Under the pieces are notes generated by a model, which worked only from the letters and a program-made list of their open reading frames with translations, was not told the DNA's origin and made no database searches. DNA of 64,000 nt from Pyricularia pennisetigena (Eukaryota; Ascomycota; Sordariomycetes; Magnaporthales; Pyriculariaceae): NCBI RefSeq assembly GCF_004337985.1, contig NC_043744.1:6497987-6561986 (forward strand), given 5' to 3'. Numbering within the stretch: the stretch's first letter is position 1; each line of letters opens with the position of its first letter. Below are positions 1 to 12,372 of this stretch, one piece after another. The position numbers and the translations under genes are program-made.

Positions 1-2600
1 CGGTAACACGAAAACCAATTTTCAAAATACCAAATCCGACAAAACCTTTCGAAATCGAAACCGACGTATCCGACTATGCAATCGGAGGACAATTTAACCA
101 GCGAAGGGAGAAAAAACGCCTAACCTTTGTGCCTTTTTTCACAAAAATTATATAAATGAGAACTTAATTACCAAATCCACGATAAAAGATTTATAACCAT
201 TATCCGAACATTCGAAAAATAAAAACCATCATTATCCGCAATTAAATACGAAATACTAATTTACACGGACCATAAAAACTTAACCCATTTTACCACCAGC
301 AAAATATTGAATAAATAATCAATTGAATAAGCAAAATTCCTATTAAAATTCCATTTGAGGATTATTTATCGAAAAAAACAGAAAACGGTAAAGCCGTCGC
401 TTTTAGCCGAAAACCAGATTACGAAAACATAAGATTTGAAAAAACACGGAAAATCTTTATAGTAAACGACAACGGAAACCTTTTACCAATTTATCGAAAC
501 CTTATAACGACCAATACGGTAATTACACGAAAAGAATACGGAAAATCCACGAAAATAAAGCCCACGGACACCAAAGATTTTCCAAAAATATGGAAACGGC
601 TAAAATAGTACCATAATTTCAAAGGAATACGATAAAAAATACGAAAAACTATTCAAAATTGCGAGCTTTGCGCAGAAAGCAAATCCGCAAAATATAAGCT
701 TTATAAATTTTTACAACTTTTACCAACCCCTAATAAAACCTGGTAAGCCATTACAATAAACTTTATTTTTAGATTACCACTTTCCGAAAAACCATTTACT
801 AAAACCAAATATAATAGTATATTAATTATAATAAGTAAATTTACCAAATACGCCTATTTCCTACCCTTTAAAAAAAGTAGTAACGCCGAAAAAATCGCTT
901 ACACAATTTTACAAATGATTGTTAATAACCACGGACTTCAAAAAAAATTATTACGGATAGAAATAAATCTTTTACATTAAAGTTTTGGATATTTTCAATA
1001 AAATGGCTGAAAACCGATTACAAATTATTTACAATATTCCGCCCATGAATAAACGGATAAATAAAACGAGCGAACCAAATATCAAAATCATGCCTGAAAT
1101 ACTATATAAATTATAAATAGGATAATTGGGTACGATTATTACCCATTATATAATTCGCGTATAACAGTTTAAAAAATAAAGATTTCAAAACAGCCCCGTT
1201 TTATACCAATTACGGATTGGACCCTACGGTATATGGAAAGCCAAAAACCACGATTACGGCCCCTCGAACCGATAAACAAATAAACGAACTACGAAAATTC
1301 CACCAAAAGCTCCAGTAAAAATTAAAATTCGTACGAGAAAAAATAACCAAATACGCGAACCAATATCAGATAAAAGGACCATTTTTTTAAAAAGGAAATA
1401 ACGTTTATTTTATTCGACGTAATACCAAAATAAAACGACCAAATAGCAAATTTAATTTTAAAAAATTAGGATTTTTTAAAATCGATAAAAAGATTAGCGA
1501 AACTAATTACAAATTATTATTGCCAAATATTATAAAAATCCATGTTACGTTCCATATATTATTATTGGAACCGGTACTGTACGGCACCAATATTTAAAAA
1601 ACAATCGAAATTAACGTAAAAAAACGTACGACGTCGAACGAATATTGGACCATAAACGCAACCACGGTATAACAAAATATTTTATTAAATGGGAAAATTA
1701 TGGATACGAAAAAAATATTTGGGAACCTTTTAACCATTTCCAAAATTGTTAGGAATTATTCCGCAAATATTATCAGGAATTGGATCTGCGAGCAGATTAG
1801 CCAAAAAAGGACGACTTAAAAAAGCACCATTTACCATTCCTAAAAACTAAAAATCGACCAAAATTTGAAATTATACCACTAAACGAATTTACAAAAAATC
1901 GATTAACATATATAACAAATTAAAATATACCAACAAAACAGTTTACCAATTAAGTACTGCGTGAAAACATTTATTTTATTTAATAAAAAAAGATTTAAAA
2001 GATATATTGGGAAAAACAAATCCCAGGCAAAATTGGAATCCGGAAAAAACGATTCCAAAAACATTTTAAAAAAGATTTTAACCGATCGCCGATGTTCTTT
2101 ATATTTTATCTTTTTACGCTCCATTCGATTTAACTCCTTTAAACTATGGATATCAGGACCAACCGCTTTTATCATTTTGTTAAACCATATTTATTGTTAT
2201 TTGCGTAAACGAAAAACTTTTTCCTCCGCCGCCTCCAATTGGGATTGAAATTTTGAATGTTAAACCGCGATACTAAATAGCTGTTTTCGGGAAATATCCA
2301 TAATAACGCATCGCGAACGACCCAGGCGAATATATTCGATATAACGAAAAAAATCCCGAAGCGATATAGCGCATTTCGCAACCTTTTGCGATTCGTAAAT
2401 AAAATGAAAAAACATTTCGACCGCCGAAAAAAAACACAAAAAACAAATCGTTGCGACGAACGGTGGACGCGCGAACACGAAATTTAATTACGCGATTGGA
2501 TATAACCTAAAAAAATTAGCAAAAAGAAAATATGGAAATAAAAATAAGGATTAAAGGAATACAAATTATTAAAAAACTAAAGGGATTTGGCTAGAGGAAA
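1..2600 (+). pseudogene. Ty3/gypsy pol, 3' part (RNase H, integrase, chromodomain), RIP-damaged
   Basis: This is the 3' half of a gypsy polyprotein whose 5' part lies outside the window. The opening bases read as the RT/RNase H junction (an ETDVSDYAIGGQF-type motif near 60-105). Integrase zinc-binding and core sequences follow at about 540-1100, then a chromodomain near 1640-1800. The order and wording match the more complete copy at 25161-29510. Many stops sit at former Gln and Trp codons and the frame shifts several times, so no protein can be made. After the chromodomain a poorly conserved charged tail (about 1900-2500) also occurs in the second copy. The 3' LTR follows directly. Confidence 0.85.
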
Positions 2601-2610
2601 GGAAACCTAA
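2591..2610 (+). other. Polypurine tract of gypsy element G1a
   Basis: A purine-rich run lies directly upstream of the 3' LTR. The same run is found at 30223-30242 in G1b. It is the expected primer site for plus-strand DNA synthesis. Confidence 0.65.
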
Positions 2611-3066
2611 TATTACGAGCAAATAATTAAACCGGTACCAATAAAGCCAGGCGGGGTTATACCCCTTCTAACAATACCCGGCCAAAAAAGACACCGACCA
2701 ATAAAAAATAGGATTATATAAAAAAAGGATTACGTAACCGCACGTAACCGCCAAAAAAACGATATAATTAATATATTATATATTAATTATACCAAAAGAA
2801 GTAATATGCTGGCTATAGGATACATTACACATATTACACCTAAGACGATGGACTATATAAAAACACGTTTATTACTACGTAAATAAAATTTAGTCGAGGA
2901 TTGCTTAGCAGTAATCAACTTATACCCAATTTATTATTTACCTTGGAATCGATTATAACTTCACCCCAATTATTAAAAACCCCAATTACCCAGTTAAGAC
3001 GCTCAGCTGCTTTAACCCACTGTACTTTACCCTAAGAACAGGTTACCCGATACCTTGATCGTAACA
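2611..3066 (+). repeat. 3' LTR of gypsy element G1a
   Basis: The 456-bp LTR starts TATTACGA (from TGTTACGA) and ends TCGTAACA. These are the inverted short termini seen in the G1b LTRs at 22845-23286 and 30243-30680. It truncates the pogo element that begins at 3067. The 5' LTR lies outside the window, so no TSD can be tested. Confidence 0.85.
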
Positions 3067-4646
3067 CTCCAATTGAATTTCCAATAAATTAGTTTTTTAT
3101 TAAATTTTAACTAATAAAATATCTTTGGTTTCAAAGTTCTTTTTGGATTTTTGCAAACAAAAACCGTAAAATGGCGTTATTCTTTTCGGATCGGGAAATT
3201 TCCTGTAATTGAAATCGTATATTTCGCGTCGCTGTGGGGGGTTTTCCAAGTAAAAAAAAACGGGTCGTTCATTTTTTGGGTAAACCTTTCCGGTATTTTA
3301 TCCTTTTCAAAACCGTTATTTTTATTTCTTTCGACGTTGGCGCTTCTTTTATTTAATAAAAAAGGGTTTAAAAGCGGTTTAGTTAAATTTACCGGCCATA
3401 AACCCGTCGTACGCCAACCAAATTGGATAATCTTTCCAAAGAATGTTTTTAATTTGGTTTTTAATAAAAAAAAGGGAATTTCGCTTTCCAATAACCGTTA
3501 AACAGCAAAATTGGGTTATAAATCCAGATGAACGTCAATAAGCTTTTTTTAACGGCCCAAAAACCAATAAATCCAATAATCGAAAAACTTGCGACGAAGA
3601 AAGGGGTAAGTATAGGAGTTAAATATTATTTTGGAGGTAAAACAATATAAATTCGTCTTTAACATGTAATTTATGGCCGTCGAAAACCAGTTACCGCTTT
3701 TCAGGAGTAATGGGCTAAATATACGGAATAAACACCTTTTTCGAACATTTTATAACCGTTTCGTTATTTGTTCACCTTTTCGGTGATATAAAACTAACAA
3801 TTATCGAAAAGGCCTAAATCCGTCGTAAATTATTAATATGATACGTCTTTTCCCGTAAACCTTACGAGGGGAGGTATGGTAACCCTCGTTAGCGACATAC
3901 ATTCAATTATAATCGTCCAAACACGCGTTCCGGGTATTTTCTCACTATAACGGCCGGATCCCGTTAAACCTTTATACCGAATTATTAAACTTTTTACCTT
4001 CCATTATACCGGTTTAATCCATATTCCACTTAATTTCCAGTTTAATATCGTTAATAACGGGGTTAAAAATATAAAACCACCAAAGTTTAATTACCTCCGT
4101 AATAGCCCTATTAACCCGGGCGTTTTTAATTCGACGCGGTTCGTGGGTTTTAAGGATTGGGTAACAAACCAAAAACTAGGTTATCCAACGTTTTCTAAAG
4201 TCTTTTATCTTTCCGGCGGCCTGAAAAATTCGTTCGGTAAAAAAGCGTGATTTTTAATGCCTTAGCGGAAACCCCAAAACTATTTGGGTAAATACCTAAT
4301 TAATTAAATGCTTTTCCTATTCCCTAAAAAACCTTCAAAACGGATTTTGTGCTTTTTAATAAGGTTAAAAACTTTATAAACGGTGAGGAAAGGTATTTTT
4401 AGGCATACCTTATTTTCGGGGGGCTTTTGCAATTAATTTACCATTATTAACGTTTTCAACGACAGAAGTAAGCTGGTTTTCGGTATATTGCTTTATTGGA
4501 AAATGGAAAATTAACCCAGAAAAAAGTAGGTCCAAAAGTGAAAGATTTATCGAGATATTTATGATAGAAGTTGGAGGATAAAAATGAAAGTTTTGTTATT
4601 TTTGGGTAGCTAACACGGGGAGTTTCCATTAGGGGGTGCCCGACGT
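3067..4646 (-). mobile_element. Pogo/Fot1-type DNA transposon P1, truncated
   Basis: This minus-strand Tc1/mariner-pogo superfamily element lost its transposase C-terminal end to the gypsy LTR at 3066. The right terminus begins ACGTCGGG when read inward and is followed by TA (4647-4648), the dinucleotide target of this superfamily. The same terminal sequence opens the P2 copy at 60013. The missing part corresponds to about 60013-60283 of P2. Together the two copies suggest an original element of about 1.85 kb. Confidence 0.8.
3177..4250 (-). pseudogene. Pogo/Fot1 DDE transposase, broken
   Basis: The degenerate transposase reads on the minus strand. A DETG-type first catalytic motif is visible near 4000, with the Glu codon now TAA. 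An FDGH-type second catalytic motif follows near 3680. The family's conserved C-terminal block GWRTTGLWPVNLTKPLLNP lies at about 3330-3420. The longest open stretch is 104 residues (3177-3491). Other parts are interrupted by RIP-type stops. This transposase cuts and pastes the element at TA sites, but this copy cannot be active. The same C-terminal block is recognisable, more damaged, in P2 near 60590-60650. Confidence 0.8.
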
Positions 4647-4786
4647 TAATTAGTATTATTTCCGTTAAACACTTTTATCTTTTTTATAATATTACTGCAA
4701 GACTACTAATTTAACATACTGCTAAGGTGGGCGGTTTAAATTAATAATAGAAGATTTTTCTAATATTTAGAATGAACAAATCCATA

Positions 4787-4811
4787 AATATATATATATA
4801 TATATATATAA
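4787..4811. repeat. TA microsatellite
   Basis: A short pure TA run lies in the AT-rich interval 4647-4896 between the pogo end and the MULE remnant. Nothing else is recognisable there. Confidence 0.8.
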
Positions 4812-4975
4812 TTAGACAATATACACAAATAATAAACAAATACGTTTATATTACCGTTATACGTTCTCAAACTTCCGGCTTATGGCGCGATTATGCTAGC
4901 GTGAGGGCTTATCCTGGAACGAACGCTCCCCAATTGATCCACTTCGTGATTTGATTGCGGGGTTGGTTGTACCTG

Positions 4976-4984
4976 TGGGTTAGG
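4976..4984 (+). repeat. TSD of MULE1, left copy (TGGGTTAGG)
   Basis: The nine bases match 6795-6803 exactly. The TSD falls inside the terminal region of MULE0. Confidence 0.85.
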
Positions 4985-6794
4985 TAGTCTCAGTGCTCAG
5001 ACTAGACCCCCCTGCTTCGCAGTGGGGACCGAGCGCTCCATATACCTTTTAGCCAGATGGCTTTTCGACCAATTACATTGGCCGAAAAGATCGCGCTCGT
5101 TCTAGTCTGAGAACATTTTGTCGCATTTCGCCGTTTATAACGGTATTATTAAAAATATACCTAATGTTGCGATATCGCTAATTATTATTTTATTAATATA
5201 ACGATAACTTATAGTATTTTGCCGTTTATAGCGGGTCTATACAAAATATTCGCATTACAATGGCAAAAGAAAATAGTATACCCATAGCATGCAATTAAAT
5301 ATTCGAATAAAAAAATGAATAAAAATTATAAAACTATATAGTATTTTGCGTTAAATTCATTGGAGTTTGTTGATTATTTGAAGGCCGGCCGCGTTAATAT
5401 AGCCACTGTATTTGGAAAAATGTTAAAATATTAAATAAAATTTGTAATTCTTTATTATATTTAACTTTTGCTTGAAACAATGGTATATAATATTAGCTTT
5501 AGTCTAGTTTACAGTTTTTATAGCTTAGTCAACCTAATACTGCAAAATGCATGCAATTATCGATTCAAACAAAAGTCTTATTAATATTTTTATATAAATT
5601 AACAATTTGTTAAAAAATTAAATAATTTAGGCAAATATTGGGTAAATGAAGATATTTTTACTTAATACGTTCTTTAATCAATTTGTTAATAAATTTTATA
5701 TAAGTTTTTTTTATAAATTTTATTTAATTAAATAAAGCAAAAAATACAGAACAACACAAATTCAGCATTTTTTTATATAAAAAATAAAAAGGGCCGGTAT
5801 TGTAAATCGGGTTTTACGTTAACTTTTATTTATGAATATAATCCACTTTTTCAAACTTTGGTTTTATTAATTGTGGAATTGGTAAAAATGTAAAAGCATT
5901 TCGATTGTAAAATATATATAAAAATGAATATACTTTACCTATCCGCATATTTAACGGCTTATATAATTAGATATACGTACAAATATATGATATTATATAA
6001 AATATATATATGCCACCACCCACGTGCAAAAACGACAAAATTCGGCTGCAAAACAAAAATAATATAAAATTAATTAAATAAAGCAAAAAAATTGATAAAA
6101 TACACATTTAGCATTTCTTTTTATAAAACAGTTTTCAAAGCCGATATTATAAGTAGGACTGGGTTTGGACGTTTGTTTATATACGCAATCGAATCTCTGA
6201 AGCTTTGGTTTTATTATCGTCAAAATTGGTAAAAATATAAACGAGTTTCGATTATAAATTACATATAAAAAATATATACTTTGCCTATCCGATTATTTAA
6301 CTGCTTATATAATCTGGTACAAGCACCAAAATTTTTCATAACGATATATACATATATACAACCCTCCACGTGCAAAAAATATAAAATTTGGTCAAAAATT
6401 AAAAATAATATTAAAAAAAATCGAAAATCGAAAAAAAATCGAAAAAACAGTACCGCCATGAACGGATTAAGAGCAGGTGGTATCAAATTCGGCCATTATA
6501 ACAGATAAAAGAATAAATCGAATCGCTGCTAATAGCGGTATTAAACGCTATTTTTAACGATATTTTATTTTTTCAATATTGTGCATGGTTGTGGAATAAT
6601 AAAGGAGTTTCGGTTAAAAAAAGGCCAAAAATACCGCCATAAACGGCGAAAATCGACAAATTGTCCTCAGACCTGAATCAAAGCGTTTTTTGGATGGACC
6701 CACAGGTACATTGCAAAGCCGCAATTGAGCCACGAAGTGGAGCGAAGTGGATCAATTGTGGAGCTCTGGGCTTTAGGGATGAGCCCTGAGACTA
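4985..6794 (+). mobile_element. Non-autonomous MULE-type TIR element, MULE1 (1.8 kb)
   Basis: The element is 1810 bp with termini TAGTCTCAGTGCTCA and, inverted, TAGTCTCAGGGCTCA. It has a perfect 9-bp TSD and a second inverted block 130-180 bp in from each end that carries a CGCCGTTTAT motif. A 9-bp TSD with long or compound inverted repeats fits Mutator-like elements better than hAT (8 bp). No transposase is seen, so it would need one in trans. The interior contains a 346-bp tandem duplication. Copies lie at 18518-20363 and 61852-63715, with an end fragment near 48480-48810. Confidence 0.75.
5724..6415 (+). repeat. Internal tandem duplication in MULE1 (period 346 bp)
   Basis: Two diverged units start at 5724 and 6070 with the same TTAATTAAATAAAGC string and run in parallel to the CACGTGCAAAAA motif. 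MULE2 and MULE3 show the same double structure, so the duplication predates their spread. Confidence 0.7.
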
Positions 6795-6803
6795 TGGGTT
6801 AGG
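6795..6803 (+). repeat. TSD of MULE1, right copy (TGGGTTAGG)
   Basis: Identical to 4976-4984. Confidence 0.85.
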
Positions 6804-7214
6804 TCCACCTCACGTCACGCTCATTTTAATCTGCGGACAACTTGTCGATTTTCGCCGTTTATCGCAGTATTTTCGGTATTTTGGCGTCCAAAACTCCGTA
6901 ATGAAAAAGAGATAAAAGGCTCAAAAATAAGCGGATTGAACGTTAAATATGACATTTACTGAAATTATTAACAACAATTAAATTTATATTTGTGTTAATC
7001 CTAACGGTAGAACTGGATCCCACCTGCCCTTAATCCGTTCATGGCGGTACTATGTTTTCGAACCTTTGTCGATTTTCGTTTTTTTATATTCTTTTTTATC
7101 CAAATTTTAACGTTTTAGCACGTGTAGGATAATATCCATATATATAACGATTTGTACAGCTTCTATACATATATCATATTTTATATACCGTTAAATAATC
7201 GATTGGTTAGTATA

Positions 7215-7215
<1 letters not shown>

Positions 7216-7275
<60 letters not shown>
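7216..7275. repeat. Long TA microsatellite
   Basis: About 60 bases of nearly pure TA repeats lie inside the MULE0 interior, just before the Copia-2 LTR. Confidence 0.9.
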
Positions 7276-7279
<4 letters not shown>

Positions 7280-7282
7280 TTA

Positions 7283-7722
7283 TGTTATTAGCCTCTTCGT
7301 AGTGCTGATCGTTTAAGAGAACGTTATTATACAAGTATAAAGATATATATGTTGATTGTGAGTTCTATGAAACTGTGTAGAGGTGAGCTTCTCAACGTCC
7401 TTCCGTCTTATACTCGCAATTGGGCGGGTGAGTCACGTGCAATTGGCCTATGCGGCATTGCACGTGATTTATCGCTCTCCTGTTAGTTTGACCGCGATTC
7501 CCTTTATTCCAATACCGGCAATTCTTTCGTTTTTGCACGCGGTTAATACCCTCTAATCCAATAGCAATAACAAATTATAAAGCGAAAACAACAGAAACAA
7601 TTATACAAATTGCGGTACATTTTCTAAAAACGGTTCTGGTGCTTATTCGTTGCGCTTTTTCTTTTTACAACCCGTTATAAATTCCTATTATAATAATTGT
7701 TATTTACGTAACCTCCCTTGAC
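7283..7722 (-). repeat. 3' LTR of Copia-2a
   Basis: In this orientation it begins TGTTATTAG, matching TGTTAATAGG at 40158 and 59597. It contains the block with TCACGTGCAATTGGCC that is also present at 40158-40391, 40935-41165, 47890-48314 and 59597-60010. The inner boundary near 7722 is set only by where homology to the internal region takes over, so it is approximate. Confidence 0.7.
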
Positions 7723-8930
7723 AATAATAATTTTAAATAGTTTCGTTTAACGTTCCTATTATTGGCTTATTTTTTATTTCGATTGCAACGACATCGTTTA
7801 TGAGTAATTATAAATATTTGGCGATTTTGTTACTTATAAAAAGGCTTTTTTCTGCCACGAATTCCAATACGTACCTGTAATAACTTTTCAAAACCTTTTT
7901 TCAACATTTTTTAAATCGTTTTTTAGCAATTATCTTTTTTGGCCGTTTTGCTGTTTATTTATGATTTTGTTTGCCTTTTTTATTAATCGGTTTAATTTTA
8001 ATCTGATTTTTGACATTATAATTGCTTTTCCCGACGTTTCCGACGAAGGTAAACTCTTATTTTTAACTTTATCGTTATATTTAACACTATTAATCGTTAT
8101 TTTTTAATTTTGCGCCTACTTTTTCTTTGACCTACTTTAACTCTTGTTTTGCGAACAAGCAAATTAAACAAACCCTTTCTTATGTATATTGAAATGTTAT
8201 TTCGCCGTTTGGTCGTTCCAACGAATGCAAACAGGGTTATTTATGCAAACCAATATAAATTTATAATTTAAACCTCTTTTTTATTTGGTTATTTAATATA
8301 AACTACTCAGTCCCACTATCGCTTTCAAACCCGCGATGCTGTTCCTTCGTATTTATAATCTGCAAAATACCGGCGCGCAATTTAAAAACGAACCCAAAAA
8401 ATCAGGTTTTTTGATTTACCATTAGCACTCCTAAAAAACGGAAGGCCTAAACGCCTCCCGTTCAAATCTTTATGGCGATTATTACCGTAAACCTATTTGA
8501 ACGTTATTTATATGTTTTAATCCATTCATAACAGGTTTTAGGATTTTGATCGGTGGCGCACAATTATTAAAAATATACTAATAATCGCTTTTTATAAGAG
8601 CAATTTTACCGCGAACAATAATTTTAAATATTTGGCGTCGGAGGAACGCCGATTTGTTGCTTATGCTGCTGCTATTCGTTAATTCAATATTCTATAAATT
8701 CAAGGAATTATGCAAACCGTATATTATATTATGTTTAAAAAAAAGGATAAAAAAATAATAGCGAGCATATTTAACCTAATATAAAGCGTCAAGGTTTTAT
8801 AACGCTGTTTTTTTTTACCATTGGTAAAAACGTTGCGGTATTTTTCGGCGTTTTTTATCGATACGTCTCACTTAGCGGGGGGCTTTGTCAATTACCAACG
8901 ACGTATTATATCGTTTCGCCGTTCCCAATT
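7723..8930 (-). pseudogene. Extra 3' ORF of Copia-2a, unknown function
   Basis: This region lies between the RNase H end and the 3' LTR. It matches 46650-47880 of Copia-2b throughout, so the two copies share a coding segment that ordinary copia elements lack. On the minus strand it opens with an LIGNGETI-type motif that reads LIGSGETI in the other copy, and it is rich in Lys and Arg. Stops fall at former Gln and Trp codons. I do not recognise the family. Confidence 0.5.
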
Positions 8931-11003
8931 AATTTAATGTATTTTATTAACTTTCTCGGTGTTACCGTTAAATTTTGCAATTTTTTAACCATTTTTCTAA
9001 TGCGTATTATCATCCAATCAAAACTAATAAACTCGGTTAAAGCCCCAGTGGGCATTTCTTTTATTATAAAATTCGCCGGACTAGCTTTTCCTGAAATCCA
9101 CCTAATTCTTTCAATTTTACGATTTCATATAACTGTTTTAAGCTTACAAAATCAATTATAAATTGTTTTCCCGCTATTATCCCTGTTAACAATATGGGTT
9201 GCTAATAGGGGGTCACGCATTAGCCTAGGTGCGGCGTGGTGCTAGTTGCGTTATAAAAGCCTGTAATTACAGGGTTTGTATGCACTAAATTCACTAATTT
9301 TGGGATTAATTGATTTAATTCATTAATGGGGGAAACTTTGCTTTGTCTCCCTTACATACTCTCCGACATCGAAGTGGGGGTCCGCACCCCGCAAAGGGTC
9401 CCGGTGCCGCACTCGATTTTCCGAAAAATTATTTTGTATGCGTTGTTGAAAAAACACCTTTATTTCCATATAACCCATTTTTGGGTTCGCACAAACTTGC
9501 TAATTTAGTGAAAATTTCAACCGGGTACAGGGTAGTTAATTCGTAAGTGCAGGGTGGGTATTAAACCCGGTACAGGGTGAAACCCCATTCGCTGACATTT
9601 TAAATCGCAATTCCTGCACCATACACAGAAAATGTAACAGAAAATCCGACAGCCCCAACAGCCCCACTTCGGCACTATCTATTGTGGCTTATATACAAAT
9701 AAAGGTGGACCCATTACATGCAAAATAGCGCATATAATTAACAATCCCCAATTGTATTCAGCGTCCGTATAAAAATAGGCTGTTCGCGTACATTATTATA
9801 AGCGAAAAAAGTAAATTTAACCATTTCAAAATCGTTCCGATTATAGTTTTTAATATAAGCCTAATTTTAAATCCACTAACCATATTTTAAACAGCGTTTA
9901 CTAACACGTCTTTTATAATTGTATAGCACTTGGTCGTTAACCAATATATGATATTACCGGTTATTTAAAAACCGGTTTCCCAATCCACGGAATATTCGTT
10001 CCCGTAAAATATTACGTATCCGCTTTGGGAATTAAAACCTTTATCATTAGTAAAAAACCCGTCGACAAATACATATAATTATGCTGTTTTAAAATCGATT
10101 TGGATATGGGAGAGCTTTTTTTGTGCCTTTGGGTGCTACCATTCGATTCGTTTATTCATTAAATTATAATTTTCGTTATCGGGTTTTATTATTTGCGCCG
10201 CCGCGGTATAGTCGAATACAACTTCCGGTTCATAAATCGATACCACGTACGCCCTTCCAGCTTGTTAAACGATGTATTAATATTTCACCCCAGGTTAATT
10301 TGTCGTTATAAACTGCAATTAGTCAAATCGTCCTTTTTAGCGCATATTTAAACTTCTGTTATAAATTTCAATTAAACAACCCTTAAAACTTTGTTTATTT
10401 TCTAATTATAAAATCATTCATAACTTAATTTAAAAACCTGTTTTTTCAAGCTTTTTTGCTCTTTTCGAATAAATTTTTCATTTCACAGATTTAACGTATC
10501 ATTTGTTTGCATTTCTATAATACCCAAATTCTCATTTTGATTGGAAAGGAGTAAATACGGGTCGCAAAATGATAAAATGAAATTTAAACAATTTTTATCA
10601 TAACGCTAATATATAACGAACCAATATGAACTTCCTTTTGCGAATCCGTAAAAAGGTTTAAAAAATTCAAATATTATATTAGCGAGATATTAATATTCAA
10701 GTTATCTCGGGATATGCACGAAAACGTCCTTTTATAATTTCGTAAAATTTTAAATATACCTTCGGCTAATATTCCTAAATATTAAGTCGTATCCGGATTA
10801 TTTTGCAACCGGTGTAAAAACTAATATAAGTTTTGAACTGCACCGTATTATTATAGGTAATCCAGTAAACAATCTCTTTTTTTCGAAATCGTTATACCCC
10901 TGTATAATAAAACGTGAGTTTTTTATAGAATTGTTTTAATAAACTTTTAATTTCGTTTACAAATCATATTCAGAAAATTCTTTAATTATTAAACTGCTTT
11001 TTA
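8931..11003 (-). pseudogene. Copia-2a RNase H and end of RT, split by a solo LTR
   Basis: On the minus strand this is the end of the copia polyprotein. The YVFVDGFFTN-type motif near 10050-10080 aligns with YVFIDGSFTN at about 46090-46120 in Copia-2b, the first catalytic region of copia RNase H. The final conserved tail, ending in IRKWLKN-like sequence, lies near 8990-9020. The Copia-1 solo LTR interrupts it at 9184-9743. The upstream part at 10400-11003 matches the RT/RNase H linker of Copia-2b. Many RIP-type stops are present. Confidence 0.7.
9184..9743 (-). repeat. Solo LTR of Copia-1
   Basis: The 560-bp LTR, inverted relative to Copia-1a, runs from TGTTAACAATATGGG to CGCATATAATTAACA. It is flanked by a perfect 5-bp TSD ATCCC (9179-9183 and 9744-9748). 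A solo LTR with its TSD means the internal region was lost by LTR-LTR recombination. Open stretches inside it, such as 9326-9508, are LTR sequence and not genes. Confidence 0.92.
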
Positions 11004-11008
11004 TTTAC
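11004..11008 (+). repeat. TSD of Copia-1a, left copy (TTTAC)
   Basis: Matches 20571-20575 beyond the 3' LTR. The same string follows the LTR fragment next to the telomere (63923-63927). Confidence 0.85.
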
Positions 11009-11569
11009 TGTGAATTATATGCGTTATTTAGTATATAATGTGTCCACTTTTACTTATTTATAAGTCACAATAAATAGTGCTGAAGTGGGGCTGTTGGGGC
11101 TGTCGGATTTTCTATTATATTTTGTGTGTATGGTGCAGGAGTTGCGATTCAAAGTCAGCGAATGGGGTTTTACCCTGTACCGGGTCTTATACCCACCCTG
11201 CACTTACGAGTCAGCTACCCTATATTTGGTTGAAATTTTCACCAAGTTAGCAAATTAGTGGGAACCCAGAAATGGTTTGTATGGAAATAAAGGTGTTTTT
11301 TCAACAACGTATACAAAATAATTTTTCGGAAAATCGTGCGTGGCACCGGAACGCTTTCTGGCGTACGGACCCCCACTTCGATATCGGAAAATATATAAAG
11401 GAGATAAAACAAAATCTCCCCCACCAATAAATCAAATCTATTAATCCAAAAATTAGTGAACAATATAATGCATTTAAACCCTGTAATTACAGGCTTTTAC
11501 AACGCAATTAGCACCACGCCCCACTTAGGTCAATGTCTAACCCCCTAGTAGCAACCCATATTGTCAACA
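11009..11569 (+). repeat. 5' LTR of Copia-1a
   Basis: The 561-bp LTR begins TGTGAATTATATGCG and ends CATATTGTCAACA. It pairs with the interrupted 3' LTR (18156-18517 plus 20373-20570, 560 bp). Confidence 0.93.
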
Positions 11570-12372
11570 GGTTATAAGCCCGGAGAGGTTCTAGCTTGTG
11601 CATTAAAGTGCATTTTGCATCGCTAGAAAGCCTGAAATTTAGGTTTTATTTTGGTTATTGTCGCATCCTTACAGCACGTATATTGACGAAGATAATGCTG
11701 TTTTTGTGCAAAATTGTTGGTTTTAGGCGCTAATTCAGCACCGAACCCCCCTGTATTTTAATGGGGATCGCTAAAAATTAGCGTTCGATTTAGGCCCTTT
11801 TAGGTACTGCAGCGATCGCTTGCATTGCAAATCCAAAAAAAAAATTTTGGTGTGGTTTTTGTGGATCGTGCACGCCATTGTAATTGGTTCAAATTTTTAG
11901 TAGGGTTCACGCTAGCGAGTCAGGGCCAAAAACCCCTATATTCGTTCGCTAATAGCCCACTAAATCCTAATGCGTTTAATAGAGTTTACAATAGCCCACA
12001 AACCCATTAGCGGAATTACGTTAGTAATTAGTTTACCCTGCACGATACCCTGCAATTTGCCCTGCACGATACCCTGCAGTCTACCCTGAACCCATTTAAC
12101 GAATTAAATTCGTTACGTGCACCTGGATTGGTACAAATACCAGGGCACCCATTAATTGGGGATTTCAAGAATTTAAACCCTGTATTTTAATGGACTTTAA
12201 CCACTAAAAATAGCAATAAACCCTGTAATTAGCAATTACAGGTTTATACCCGTTAAAAGGCAAACGGTATAGCAAATTCTAAAGTAAATAGGGTATTTAC
12301 CTTTAGGCAATTAGGTTAGTTAATTATAGCTATAAATTAGCGAATTGCAACTATAATTTAAATTACCTTACA
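11570..12372 (+). other. Copia-1a untranslated leader
   Basis: This is 803 bases between the 5' LTR and the gag start, without a supported gene. The first bases (GGTTATAAGCCCG) sit where a primer-binding site belongs, but I cannot name the tRNA. A cluster of CCCTGCACGATACCCTGCA-like short repeats lies at 12045-12092. Copia-1b lacks the portion equivalent to about 11570-11955. Confidence 0.6.

Larger units (their letters stand above)
4897..7282 (-). mobile_element. Old MULE remnant (MULE0), split by MULE1
   Basis: The sequence at 4897-4984 resumes at 6804. Joined, it matches the reverse complement of the 3' end of MULE1, MULE2 and MULE3, including the subterminal block with a CGCCGTTTAT motif. 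The remnant therefore lies inverted relative to them. Its interior runs to the long TA tract and stops at the Copia-2 LTR at 7283, so its other end is missing. No transposase is visible. Confidence 0.65.

Noticed and set aside
6281..6508. A 69- to 75-residue open frame (MPIRLFNCLYN...) shared by MULE1, MULE2 (19859-20068) and MULE3 (63193-63420)
   Set aside because: It lies in the AT-rich duplicated interior, has no recognisable domain, and its similarity among copies is explained by their being copies of one element. Low complexity (Lys/Asn) dominates.
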